Assembly (NCBI RefSeq): GCF_003217575.1
Contig: NZ_QJTC01000001.1
Location: 124,001 to 188,000, forward strand
Reading direction: 5' to 3'
DNA: 64,000 nucleotides
DNA from: Xylophilus ampelinus
GTDB taxonomy: Bacteria > Pseudomonadota > Gammaproteobacteria > Burkholderiales > Burkholderiaceae_C
Below are positions 42,241 through 51,201 of this stretch, piece by piece. The notes beneath the pieces were generated by a model that searched no databases, was not told the origin of the DNA, and worked only from the letters and a program-made list of their open reading frames with translations. A program made the translations under genes and the position numbers. The number at the start of each line of letters is the position of its first letter. Within the stretch, counting starts at the first letter, position 1.

Positions 42241-43179
42241 ATGGCTCAACAAACCACCAGCCAGGCCCGGGTTCAAGACCCGATCCTGACCGCCGTCGCG
42301 CGCGGCTACAGCAGCCCGAAGGCGTCCGTCGCCAACGTGCTTTTCCCGGCAGTCCCCGTGGGCACCCGGGCGGGTCGCATCCTGTCGTTCGGCCCCGACG
42401 ACTTCAAGCTGATCGTCACCGCGCGCGCGCCCGGCTCCAACACCAAGCGCGTGCAGTTCGGCTTCGCCAGCGACCGGTTCTCGCTGGTCGATCACCGGCT
42501 GGAAGGCGGCGTGCCGACTGAGCTGCAAGAGGAAGCCGCGGCCGTGCCGGGCATCGACCTGGGCGCCAACGCAGTGCGCCGCGTACAGAACCAGATGGCA
42601 CTGGAGCGCGAGAACATGGCGGCCACCATCGCCTTGGACGCCAACCGCTACGCCGCCAGCAACAAAGAAGTGCTCAGCGGCACCTCGCAGTGGAGCAACG
42701 TTGCGAGCGACCCCTTCACCGACATCCTCGACGCCAAGGAAGTCATCCGCGGTCAGACCGGCGAAGAGGCCAACGTGCTGGCGCTGGGCCCCAAAACTCT
42801 GACCGCGCTGCGCACCCACCCCAAGGTGCTCGACCGCCTGAGCACCGCCAGCGACCGCCCGCCGGCCACCCTGGCCCAACTCTCGGCGTTGTTCGAGATC
42901 CAGACCATTGTTAAGGGCGAGGCGGTTTACCACACCGGCACCGCGTTCGCCGATGTGTGGGGCAAGGATGCCGTGCTGGCTTTCACCACGCCGGCCAGCA
43001 TGCAGGAGATGGGCTCCCCCAGCTACGGCTACACCTACCAACTCAACGAAGGCCCCGAAGTCGAAGAATCCTACTTCGACAACAACACCTCGACCTGGTA
43101 CTACCCGGTGTCTGACGCCTACCAGCCCGTGCTGGTCGGCCCATCGGCAGGCTTCCTGTTCAAGGGCGCGGTGGCCTGA
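42241..43179 (+). CDS. Major capsid protein (gpE family)
   Basis: 312 residues, MAQQTTSQARVQDPILTAVARG. Capsid features: AGRILSFGPDDFKLIVTARAPG near 40-65, VQNQMALERENMAA and LAFTTPASMQEMGSPSYGYTYQ. HK97-fold capsid subunit by family; forms the icosahedral shell. Preceded by TTGGAGCAACTTTC. Full length for the lambda-E-like group. Confidence 0.9.
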   Translation: MAQQTTSQARVQDPILTAVARGYSSPKASVANVLFPAVPVGTRAGRILSFGPDDFKLIVTARAPGSNTKRVQFGFASDRFSLVDHRLEGGVPTELQEEAAAVPGIDLGANAVRRVQNQMALERENMAATIALDANRYAASNKEVLSGTSQWSNVASDPFTDILDAKEVIRGQTGEEANVLALGPKTLTALRTHPKVLDRLSTASDRPPATLAQLSALFEIQTIVKGEAVYHTGTAFADVWGKDAVLAFTTPASMQEMGSPSYGYTYQLNEGPEVEESYFDNNTSTWYYPVSDAYQPVLVGPSAGFLFKGAVA

Positions 43180-43180
43180 A

Positions 43181-43474
43181 ATGGGCAAGTACGTCGCAAT
43201 CCAGCCCGTCAAGCACGACGGCAAGCGCGTGCTGCCTGGCGAGCTGGTGGATCTGTCTGCCCGCCAGGCAGCGCCACTGCTCGCCGCTGGCGCGGTAGAG
43301 GATGACGCGGCAGAGGGCCGAAAGGCCGTCGCAGCCCAGAAAGCCGCAGCCGACAAGGCTGCTGCCGAACAAGCAGCGGCGGACAAAGCTGCTGCCGATC
43401 AGGCCGAAGCCGAGCGCATGGCCGCAGAGCAGCAGGCCGCAGCAGACAAGGGCACGCCGCCCAAGGCCCCCTGA
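43181..43474 (+). CDS. Ala/Lys-rich repeat protein in the head-tail region
   Basis: 97 residues from ATG 43181. A short beta N-terminus (YVAIQPVKHDGKRVLPGELVDLS) resembles the DUF7210 type seen beside phage connectors. The C-terminal half is a repetitive helix of AADKAAAEQAAADKAA units. Probably an accessory head-tail protein; the repeats suggest a long single helix. Position is that of lambda FI. Confidence 0.6.
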   Translation: MGKYVAIQPVKHDGKRVLPGELVDLSARQAAPLLAAGAVEDDAAEGRKAVAAQKAAADKAAAEQAAADKAAADQAEAERMAAEQQAAADKGTPPKAP

Positions 43475-43476
43475 CC

Positions 43477-43779
43477 ATGCACGGCGAGGACATGAGCGTC
43501 TTTTTCGACCCGGCCGACAACGCCGACACGTTCGTGGTGCTGCGCTTGCCGCCGCCCGGGAATGTGCTGGTGGGGATCACCGGCGCGGCGTCGAAAGAGG
43601 GCGTGCAGGGCTTTGCCATCGGTCTGCAGCGGGAGCTGCGCTACCCAGCCGGCTCGCCTGACCTGGTAGACGGCGACGAGCTGCTGCTGGGCGCGGTGCG
43701 CTACCGGGTGCGCGGCGAGCCCGAGGCGCAGAACGATGGCAGCGAACTGGTGGTGCAGCTCAGCCAGGTGCGCCCATGA
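43477..43779 (+). CDS. Head-tail joining protein (FII-like)
   Basis: 100 residues, or 95 from ATG 43492 (MSVFFDPADNADTFV). Beta-barrel composition: VVLRLPPPGNVLVGITGAA, then LLLGAVRYRVRGEPEAQNDGS. Size, order after the FI-position gene and beta-rich pattern fit the gpFII/phage attachment family that forms the head end of the connector. Overlaps the next start (ATGA). Confidence 0.68.
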   Translation: MHGEDMSVFFDPADNADTFVVLRLPPPGNVLVGITGAASKEGVQGFAIGLQRELRYPAGSPDLVDGDELLLGAVRYRVRGEPEAQNDGSELVVQLSQVRP

Positions 43780-44222
43780 CCCTCGCCGATCTGCCGCAAA
43801 GCCCGGGCTGGGCCATCACCTCTGCGTTGCTGGGGGCAATTGGTGCCGACGCGCTTCTGTCCACGCTGCCATTGGTGCGCAACCCGCGCCGGGCACAGCA
43901 CCTGGACAAGGGCGACGTGGTGCTGATCCTGGCGGAAAAGACCGACAACCTGCAAAGTGCCGCCGGCGTGGCAGAAATGCGCCAGCGCACCGTATCCCTG
44001 GGCGTGCTCTGTCGCGCACTGGGCGCCGATGCGCAGGCCGATGCGGTGTACCACCACCTGCACCTGGTCGCCTACGACGCGCTACGGGCGCTGCAGACTG
44101 CGGGCAACGCGCAGAAAGTGGCCGAAACCGGCGTGCAGTTCCATGTCGATGACATCGACATAGACGGCGCCATCGTCGTCGGTGGCTGGGCTATCGACTA
44201 TCGCTACAAGCGGCCGCTCTGA
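43776..44222 (+). CDS. Tail terminator-like minor tail protein
   Basis: 148 residues, MTLADLPQSPGWAITSALLGAIG. The stretch QRTVSLGVLCRALGADAQADAVYHHL and the end HVDDIDIDGAIVVGGWAIDYRYKRPL match small minor tail/tail terminator proteins (gpU position). It should cap the tail tube and set where the tail joins the head. Assignment depends mainly on order before the tube gene. Confidence 0.65.
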   Translation: MTLADLPQSPGWAITSALLGAIGADALLSTLPLVRNPRRAQHLDKGDVVLILAEKTDNLQSAAGVAEMRQRTVSLGVLCRALGADAQADAVYHHLHLVAYDALRALQTAGNAQKVAETGVQFHVDDIDIDGAIVVGGWAIDYRYKRPL

Positions 44223-44297
44223 CGGCCGCGCTTCCTTCATCACCCCTGGAGATGGCCCGCCGCAGTGCGGGCTTTCCTGTTTCTGGAGCATTCGATC

Positions 44298-45056
44298 ATG
44301 GCTTCTACCGCCCGTGCAATTTTGGCCGCTGGCCTGGTATCGCTCAACCTCTGGGACCCTGCGCAGCAGAAGTTCCTGGGCTTCGGCCAACAGCTCGACG
44401 CCGACAAGTTCGAGATCAAGCCCGATTACGAAGAAAAAACCAGCACCTCGCGTTCGCACATCGACTACGGCCAGGCCCGCGCATCGGTGGTGCTGCCCAA
44501 GCCGACCGAGATCACCATCGAACTGGCCGCCGCCAACAAGGAAGCGCTGGCCATGCAGTTTCAGGGCATCGTGCAGCAAATCAACCAGCCTGCGGAAACG
44601 GTGGCTGATGAAGCATTGGTCGCCAAGCTGGGCGTGCCGGTGAAGCTGGCTAACCGAAACCTGTCGGCCGTTGGCTTTGCAGTCAAGAACGATGCAGGCA
44701 CCACCACCTATAAGCAGGGCTTGGATTACGAAATCAACTGGGCACGCGGCGAAGTGCGCGCGCTGGCTGCCGGCGCCATCGTCGAAGCAGAGGCGCTCAA
44801 GGTCAGCTACACCGCCATCGCGGTCGATGGCGCCCGAATCCTGGGCGGCCGTAACCCCCAGGTGCGCTGCCAAGCGCGCTTCGACGGCAAGAACATGGTG
44901 GACGGCTCGGCGCTGGAAGCGGATGTGTGGGAGGCCGTGCTGGGCTCTAACAACGGCTTCGACTTCCTGGCGGCCGACTTCACGAACATCACGCTCAGCG
45001 GCAAGGTGGTGACGCCTGCCGGCAAGACCGAAGGCTACGAAGTCCGCACCTTCTGA
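44298..45056 (+). CDS. Major tail tube protein
   Basis: 252 residues from ATG 44298, with TTTCTGGAG upstream. Motifs: LGFGQQLDADKFEIKPDYEEK, HIDYGQARASVVLPKPTEITIEL and VKLANRNLSAVGF, typical of long non-contractile tail tube proteins of this phage group. Forms the stacked hexameric tube. Directly upstream of hairpins and the tape measure gene; no G/GT chaperone gene is seen between. Confidence 0.78.
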   Translation: MASTARAILAAGLVSLNLWDPAQQKFLGFGQQLDADKFEIKPDYEEKTSTSRSHIDYGQARASVVLPKPTEITIELAAANKEALAMQFQGIVQQINQPAETVADEALVAKLGVPVKLANRNLSAVGFAVKNDAGTTTYKQGLDYEINWARGEVRALAAGAIVEAEALKVSYTAIAVDGARILGGRNPQVRCQARFDGKNMVDGSALEADVWEAVLGSNNGFDFLAADFTNITLSGKVVTPAGKTEGYEVRTF

Positions 45057-45061
45057 CCGCA

Positions 45062-45077
45062 GTACGGACGTCCGTAC
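45062..45077. repeat. Perfect 16-bp palindrome GTACGGACGTCCGTAC
   Basis: Six bases after the tail tube stop codon. Partly matching sites (13 of 16) lie at 20778-20793 inside the ParB-like gene and at 35470-35485 inside the large terminase gene. Length and symmetry are like those of a ParB or dimeric-repressor site. Confidence 0.5.
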
Positions 45078-45085
45078 CGCCCCGC

Positions 45086-45133
45086 AAGCCCGCCCACCCC
45101 GGCGGGCTTTTTCGTATGCGTCGCCCGCATACG
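45086..45133 (+). terminator. Terminator hairpin and second stem after the tail tube gene
   Basis: AAGCCCGCC (45086-45094) / GGCGGGCTT (45101-45109) followed by TTT is a strong rho-independent hairpin. CGTATGCG (45113-45120) / CGCATACG (45126-45133) makes a second stem. Termination here would make the abundant tube transcript separate from the tape measure. Confidence 0.72.
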
Positions 45134-45174
45134 TAAGAGCCCACCCACCGCCGCACCCCAACCGCTGAACCCGC

Positions 45175-48100
45175 ATGGCCGATCCAAAAATCAAATATGA
45201 CATTGAGGCCGCCGTTACCGGCGAAGCCAGTGTCCAGCAGCTGGAGGGGGTGCTGCGCGAGCTGGAGGGCACGCTGGAGGGGGATCTGCAGAAAAGCGCC
45301 AAGGCCGCGGCCGATGCACTGGCCGCGCTGGGCGCCAAGCGCGATGCCATCGAGACGTTCCAATCGCTCAAGCGTGAGACGGCGGCACTCGGCACCGAGA
45401 TGGACGCCGCCGCCCGCAAGGTCGATACCCTGGGCGCGCAGCTACCCCAGACCACGGCAGCAACCGCGCAGTTCGCCGAGGCAGAGACGCGGGCCCGCAC
45501 GGCGCTGGCGGGCGCCAAGTCCGACCTCGACGAATCCCGCCAGGCGTTGGTGAAGCTGCGGGAGGAATACACCGGCGCGGCCCGCAAGAGCGACGACTAC
45601 CGCGAGTCGTCGGCCCAGCTGCAGGTGACGGTGCGCAGCCTGCGCGACAACCTCAAGGAAAAGCGCCAGGAACTCAGCTCTGCGGCAGATGCCACCCGCC
45701 AAGCCGAGACGGCAGAAAAGGGCCTGACCACCGAATACAACAACGCGGTCAACGCGGCGCGCAACGTCAGCGCCAGCCTGGGCACCAAGAACCGCGCGCT
45801 GGCCGATTCGCGCGACGCCATGCAGGCGGCCGGCATCTCCACTTCCAATCTGGCCCAGGCAGAGCGCAATCTGGATGCGGCCGTGGTGAACGTGCGGCAA
45901 GAGGTTGCGGCGCTGGCGCCGGTGTACCGTGCCGCGGCGCAGGCATCGACCGAGAGCGCCCAGCGCCAGGTGGCCAACCAGGCGGCGCTGCGCGACGGCA
46001 TGGCCGGGCTTAGCCGCCAGCTTGCGCAGATCCAGAACATCGCCACTGCGGCGGTCGGCGGCACCTTTATCGGTGGAGTCGCAAAAGACCTTGCGCAGAC
46101 GGCCGATGAATACAAGAACCTGGCCGCCCGGATCAAGCTGGCCACGGGCGAAGGGAAGGCCTTCGATACCGCCTTTGCGGGCGTGGCCCGGGTGGCGCTA
46201 GACACCAACAGCGCGCTGGACGAGACCGGCACCCTGTTCACCCGCATCACGAAGGCGGGGCAAGAGGCCGGCCTGGGTGCCGCCGCGGCGCAGCGTCAAG
46301 CCTTGGGCCTGACGGAAACGATTAACCAGGCGATCCAACTCTCGGGTTCTTCGTCAGCGGCCAGTAGCGCCGCCATCACCCAGCTGATTCAGGGCCTGCA
46401 GTCGGGCGTGCTGCGGGGTGAAGAATTCAATTCGGTGATGGAGCAGGCGCCGCGCCTGGCCCAGGCGCTGGCCAATGGCCTGAGCGTCACCACGGGCGAG
46501 CTGCGCAAGATGGCCGGCGAAGGCCAGCTCACCACCGCGACGGTAATCAAGGCGCTGCAGGGCCAATCTGCTGCCGTGGCGACGGAGTTCGAGAAGCTGC
46601 CGCCCACCGTAGGACGCGCACTGCAAAACCTCAAGACGCAGTGGACGCTGTACGTCGGCGAAAGCGACAAGGGCGCGGTCAGCAGCGCCAACGTGGCGCG
46701 CATCATCACAGGGCTCTCCAACAACCTCGACACGCTGGTCAGCACGCTCTATGCCGCCGGCAAGGCGTACGCCGCGATCAAGATCGCCGGGCTGGCGGCC
46801 GACGCGGTGAAGTTGGCCGCCGCCACGCTGGGCGCCACCAAGGCCACGGCCGATTCCACGGTTGCCGTGGGTGCGCACACAGTGGCGGTAGACGCCAATA
46901 GCGTGGCCCAGGCGGCCAACACCCGCGCGGCCCTGGCGGGCACTACGGCGGCGGCAGCCAGCACCCTCGCGCAGCGCGCCAATGCGGCGGCCTGGACCGA
47001 TGTGGCGAAGTTCACCGCCGCGGGCACCGCTGCACAGGTGGGCGCCACCGTGGCTACCGGCGCCGGTGCCGTGGCGCAGGCCGCTGCCGGTGCGCGCGTA
47101 GCAGAAACAGCCGCCCAGGTCTCTAAGGCGGGCATTGTGTGGCGCGGCTTTACTGCACTGCTCGGCCCGGTGGGCATTGCGGCCGCGGTGCTGGCGCCGG
47201 AGATCCTGGGCCTGGCCCAGAAGGCAGGGGAGGCCGCCGCCAAGTTCATGGGCTGGGGCAAGGTGATGCAGGACGCCGAAGACCGGCTGCGCTCGCAGAC
47301 CCTGGCCGAGCAGGAGGCCATCGACTCCAAGCTGCGTATGGCCGCAGCGACAGAAGAGGCGCGCAATCGCCAGTTCGCACTGACCAAAGAGGCCACAGGC
47401 CTGATCGGCAAGTTCGATGAGATGCGCACCAAGGGCGACAGCGCCAGCGAGGCCATCGGCAAGATAGGCAAAGACTTCGACCTGAGCAACGCCCAGGGCT
47501 TCCGCAACGCCGCGGGCGTGCTCGACCGGCTGCTGGCCGATGCCAAGCTCACTGCGTCGGAGTTTCAGGCCGCTTGGGCGAAGGCGCTGGACGGCCGCGA
47601 CCTGGTGCAGTTCGAGACCACGGCACGGGCGGCGCTGGCGGGCACCGCGCGGGGCGCCGAGCAGCTGCAGCAGATCATGGATGCCGGCCTGCGCGAAGCC
47701 GTGCGCCGCACGGGCCTGGAGTTCACGCAGCTACAGGGCGGCATCGGCGCCACATCCCGCAGCGCGGTGAACGATATCGATGTGATCGTGGCAGGCCTGG
47801 GGCGCCTCAAGAGCGAAGGCGTAGACACCGGCCGCGTACTCACCACCAGTATCAGCAAGGCCATCGACACGGCCGACAGCCAGCGCGCCATCGAGATTCT
47901 GCGCGGGCAGATCGAGGCGCTGCGTGGGCAGTTGGGCAGCAAGATCACCGATGGCCTGCTCGACCAGGCCGCCCAGAAGGCGCTGGTGCTCAAGGATTCG
48001 CTGGATGCGGCGCTGCCGGGCATCAACTCTGTGCGGGAGGCTTACAAGCAGCTGGGCATCACCGCGCCGGAGGAACTGGACCGCATCGCCAAGTCCAACA

Positions 48101-48885
48101 GCCAGGCATGGCAGCTGATCCGGGACGATGGCACCTCCAGCGCCGAGACCCTGCGCAAAGCTTTTGCCTCGTATGCCGATGCAGCCATCGCCGCCAGTGG
48201 GCGGCTGGGTGGCGCTACCCGGGAATCGACGCAAGCCATGTTGAAGCAACAGGCGGCAGCGAAGGGGCTGACGGTCGCATTCGACGCATCGGGGCGGGCG
48301 ACCGTCCAGCAGATCGGCAGCACGAATGAAGACACCAGCACGCGCCAGCGCAATGTGACCGCCATCGATTCCCAGACGGCCGCGCTGCAGCGTCTGGCTG
48401 CTGTGCCGCCACCGAAGACGGCAGACGGGTTTGGGGCCAACAAGGACGGCAGCGCCGCCGGCACCTTTACCAACAACCTCCCCGTAGACACGCTTTTCAC
48501 CATGGTCGAAAAGTTCAAGGCGGGCAACCTCGGCGCCGGCGATCTGCAATCTGCGCAGACGGCGCTCCAGCAGGCCAGGGCCAACCAGGAACAGGTCCGT
48601 GCGATGGCCAAGCTGGCGCCGGGCGCGGTGTCTACCGCGGCGATCACGCAGGGCAACCAGCTGCTGCTGGCCGCCACGCAGATCCTAGAGCGCGTGCAGG
48701 CCCTGCAGCCCAAGGGCGGCACGCCAACGCCCGCGCCGGCGCCAGCGCCCGGCAAAACCTACACCTACAACCTCCAGATCAACGGCAGCAATTACGGCGC
48801 GGTCAACACCGACGAAGCCGGTGGCCGGGCGCTGGAGAACTTCTTGCGCGGGCTGGAGCAATCCAAGCGCGCCGCGGGGTACTGA
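45175..48885 (+). CDS. Tape measure protein
   Basis: 1236 residues; length sets tail length (about 0.15 nm per residue, so roughly 185 nm expected by the usual rule). The N-terminal 250 residues are coiled coil. The conserved tape-measure domain runs from about 285 to 520 (TADEYKNLAARIKLATGEG, LFTRITKAGQEAGL, GELRKMAGEGQLTTATVIKAL). An Ala-rich hydrophobic region at about 540-690 has membrane-like stretches. The C-terminus has a Pro-rich linker (TPTPAPAPAPG) before YNLQINGSNYG. Confidence 0.93.
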   Translation: MADPKIKYDIEAAVTGEASVQQLEGVLRELEGTLEGDLQKSAKAAADALAALGAKRDAIETFQSLKRETAALGTEMDAAARKVDTLGAQLPQTTAATAQFAEAETRARTALAGAKSDLDESRQALVKLREEYTGAARKSDDYRESSAQLQVTVRSLRDNLKEKRQELSSAADATRQAETAEKGLTTEYNNAVNAARNVSASLGTKNRALADSRDAMQAAGISTSNLAQAERNLDAAVVNVRQEVAALAPVYRAAAQASTESAQRQVANQAALRDGMAGLSRQLAQIQNIATAAVGGTFIGGVAKDLAQTADEYKNLAARIKLATGEGKAFDTAFAGVARVALDTNSALDETGTLFTRITKAGQEAGLGAAAAQRQALGLTETINQAIQLSGSSSAASSAAITQLIQGLQSGVLRGEEFNSVMEQAPRLAQALANGLSVTTGELRKMAGEGQLTTATVIKALQGQSAAVATEFEKLPPTVGRALQNLKTQWTLYVGESDKGAVSSANVARIITGLSNNLDTLVSTLYAAGKAYAAIKIAGLAADAVKLAAATLGATKATADSTVAVGAHTVAVDANSVAQAANTRAALAGTTAAAASTLAQRANAAAWTDVAKFTAAGTAAQVGATVATGAGAVAQAAAGARVAETAAQVSKAGIVWRGFTALLGPVGIAAAVLAPEILGLAQKAGEAAAKFMGWGKVMQDAEDRLRSQTLAEQEAIDSKLRMAAATEEARNRQFALTKEATGLIGKFDEMRTKGDSASEAIGKIGKDFDLSNAQGFRNAAGVLDRLLADAKLTASEFQAAWAKALDGRDLVQFETTARAALAGTARGAEQLQQIMDAGLREAVRRTGLEFTQLQGGIGATSRSAVNDIDVIVAGLGRLKSEGVDTGRVLTTSISKAIDTADSQRAIEILRGQIEALRGQLGSKITDGLLDQAAQKALVLKDSLDAALPGINSVREAYKQLGITAPEELDRIAKSNSQAWQLIRDDGTSSAETLRKAFASYADAAIAASGRLGGATRESTQAMLKQQAAAKGLTVAFDASGRATVQQIGSTNEDTSTRQRNVTAIDSQTAALQRLAAVPPPKTADGFGANKDGSAAGTFTNNLPVDTLFTMVEKFKAGNLGAGDLQSAQTALQQARANQEQVRAMAKLAPGAVSTAAITQGNQLLLAATQILERVQALQPKGGTPTPAPAPAPGKTYTYNLQINGSNYGAVNTDEAGGRALENFLRGLEQSKRAAGY

Positions 48886-48886
48886 T

Positions 48887-49282
48887 ATGTCCATCACCCT
48901 GACCTACGCCGGCACCACCGTGCCGCTGCCCGCCGACCTGCGCTGGGTGAACGAACTGGAGTGGCAGCCCGTCGCCCAGACCGCAGAGCGCTCCATCACC
49001 GGGGCGCTGGTGCTCGACTTCCTGCAGCTCAGCGGCGGTCGGCCCATCACCCTGCAGGGTGGCGATGACCACGCCTGGGACTCGCGCGCGGCCATGTTGC
49101 TGCTGCAGGCCTGGGCATCCATCGCCGGCGCCGCCTTCACGCTGAATTTGCGCGGCGAAACCTTCCAGGTGGTCTTCGCCCGCGAAGAAGCCGCCCTGGC
49201 CGGCGTGCTGGTGGTCGATTACTGCGACCCGACCGACGAACACCCCTATTGCAGCCTGGCGCTGCGTTTTTTGGAGATCTGA
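48887..49282 (+). CDS. Small tail tip protein
   Basis: 131 residues from ATG 48887. Beta-rich: MSITLTYAGTTVPLPADLRW and TAERSITGALVLDFLQLSGGRPITLQGG. Phrases such as WASIAGAAFTLNLRGETFQVVF suggest a distal tail or gpM-like component. Follows the tape measure as lambda M does. No catalytic motif. Confidence 0.65.
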   Translation: MSITLTYAGTTVPLPADLRWVNELEWQPVAQTAERSITGALVLDFLQLSGGRPITLQGGDDHAWDSRAAMLLLQAWASIAGAAFTLNLRGETFQVVFAREEAALAGVLVVDYCDPTDEHPYCSLALRFLEI

Positions 49283-49285
49283 CCC

Positions 49286-51199
49286 ATGCCCATCCGATCC
49301 GGCGACATCAAGCTGCTGGCCTCCCAGGTGATGGACGACGTGCCCGAAGGCGGCGGCGCGCCCACTGCCAATGTGATCCCTGACGGTGTCAGCAACGCGC
49401 TCTTCCCCGACATCTCGGAAAGCGCCCGCGCTGGTGGCCGTCTCTACATCCGCCAGGTCAGCGCCGCGGTGCAGACCAACGACCGCGATGTCTACATGGA
49501 CGCCAACCTGATCGTGGCCGAGCCGCCGAACGATCCCAACATCTCGATCACGCTCATGAAGGCACCCGGTGTCTTCGCCCGCCGCACCGAGGTGGCCAAC
49601 GCCATCGAGAGTTACCTGGTGCAGGGCAGCGTGTGGGGCGGCTACCTGCTGGAAAACCACGTGGCCGGCCAGCGCACGATCCAGCTGCTGCAGCGCCCAG
49701 GCAGTCCGCAGCCGCCCATTGGCCGCACGCTGGCGTTGGTGCAGTCCGAGGGCCTGCCTGGCGAGCAGATCCAGTTCGTGCGCTCCACGCGGGTGGAGAG
49801 CGAGCGGCGCACGTTCACCGAAATCGTGCAGGGCATCCCGACAGACTTCGCGGCTGACGTCGTAACGGTGCAGATTTCGGACAAGCTGCGCACCGCTTTC
49901 GCCGGATCGCCACCGAGCCGGCTGTTTGCCAGTGCAGCCAACAAGACAATCGTGCGCGACACCACGGTGGCCGACGCAGGCAACTACTACGGCGTCGTGC
50001 CCCTGCAGATCGCGGCGGATATCGGTGATGCCCAGCTCAAGGCGACCAGCGTCTACACCCAGCTGGTGCCCAACGCCCGCACCGAGGCCATCGCGCTCGA
50101 CCAGCGGCCTGCCGCCGTGCGCGAGCTGCTGCTGGCCACCGCGCCGCGCCGGGTGTCGGTGGCCTCGTCGCCGCACACCATGCGCATCAAGATCGGCCAG
50201 GAAAACCGGGGCTTCGGCGTCGTGCAGATCCTGAAGCCCTTACCAGCGCCGGGAACGGTCGCGGTGTCGTACCGGGCTCTCGGCAGCTGGTACTCCGTAG
50301 TCGATGACGGCCAGGGTGGATTGACCGGCTCAGGCGTGGGCACGGTGAACTACGCCACCGGCTCAATCGCATGCACATTCCCGGTGCTGCCAGACGTCGG
50401 CTCCAGCGTGATCTTCGGGTGGGGCGAGAGCAGCGCTTTCGTCAGCCGCAGCGGCCAGGCGGGTTTCCGCGCGCCAGAGTTTGGGATCAAGCTGGAGCAT
50501 GACGGCGTGCAGCCCGGCACCCTGGTGCTGCAATACACCTCGGCCGGCGTGCTCAAGACTGTCACCGACACCGCAGGCGCCCTGGCCGGCAACGGCACCG
50601 GCGAGATCAACTACGCCGCCGGCATGCTGCTGCTGCGCCCATCTGCCATGCCAGACCCGGGCACCGAGTTCTCCATCTCGTACAAATACGGCACCCTGGT
50701 CACCAAGCCGGTCACCGTGGTGCCCGACGCCGGCGGCTTTGCCACCATCGCGCTCGACGACGTGCCTGCGGCCGGAAGTGTGGCCGTGCGCTGGACCACG
50801 GTGCGCAATGTGTCCAACAGCTCGGGCGCCACGTCGGGCGGCAACACCAGCAAGACCGGTAACTCGACCACCACCACCGTCTTGACGCCGCCGGGTGCCA
50901 CCGGCCCCGTGGTCACGCCCGTCAGCATGACCCGGGTGCCCATCAGTGCCGGGGCCGGCACGTCGGGCAATGAAGCCTATATGGCCGGCATGTTCCCCGG
51001 CGGCACCCGTCTGCTCACGGGCGAGACGCAGTACATGGGCGTGTTCCCCACGGCCGGAGCTACCGGCTACTACTACGACGTGCCCGACGTGACGGGCGTG
51101 CAGTGGTCGGAGCAAGAGCGCGCCAGCACCAAAAACATTGGCGGCACCGAATACCGCGCCTGGGGCATCTCGCAGCCCGTGTCGGTCTCTGGAGGATAA
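49286..51199 (+). CDS. Large tail tip protein
   Basis: 637 residues, MPIRSGDIKLLASQVMDDVPEGG. Beta-rich with repeated modules of the form GTVAVSYRALGSWYSVVDDG / LVLQYTSAGVLKTVTDTAGA, which look like tandem immunoglobulin- or fibronectin-like domains, and a C-terminal QYMGVFPTAGATGYYYDVPDVTG-type ending. Probably part of the distal tail. Recognised only as a large phage tail protein of this group. Confidence 0.65.
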   Translation: MPIRSGDIKLLASQVMDDVPEGGGAPTANVIPDGVSNALFPDISESARAGGRLYIRQVSAAVQTNDRDVYMDANLIVAEPPNDPNISITLMKAPGVFARRTEVANAIESYLVQGSVWGGYLLENHVAGQRTIQLLQRPGSPQPPIGRTLALVQSEGLPGEQIQFVRSTRVESERRTFTEIVQGIPTDFAADVVTVQISDKLRTAFAGSPPSRLFASAANKTIVRDTTVADAGNYYGVVPLQIAADIGDAQLKATSVYTQLVPNARTEAIALDQRPAAVRELLLATAPRRVSVASSPHTMRIKIGQENRGFGVVQILKPLPAPGTVAVSYRALGSWYSVVDDGQGGLTGSGVGTVNYATGSIACTFPVLPDVGSSVIFGWGESSAFVSRSGQAGFRAPEFGIKLEHDGVQPGTLVLQYTSAGVLKTVTDTAGALAGNGTGEINYAAGMLLLRPSAMPDPGTEFSISYKYGTLVTKPVTVVPDAGGFATIALDDVPAAGSVAVRWTTVRNVSNSSGATSGGNTSKTGNSTTTTVLTPPGATGPVVTPVSMTRVPISAGAGTSGNEAYMAGMFPGGTRLLTGETQYMGVFPTAGATGYYYDVPDVTGVQWSEQERASTKNIGGTEYRAWGISQPVSVSGG

Positions 51200-51201
51200 C
51201 C

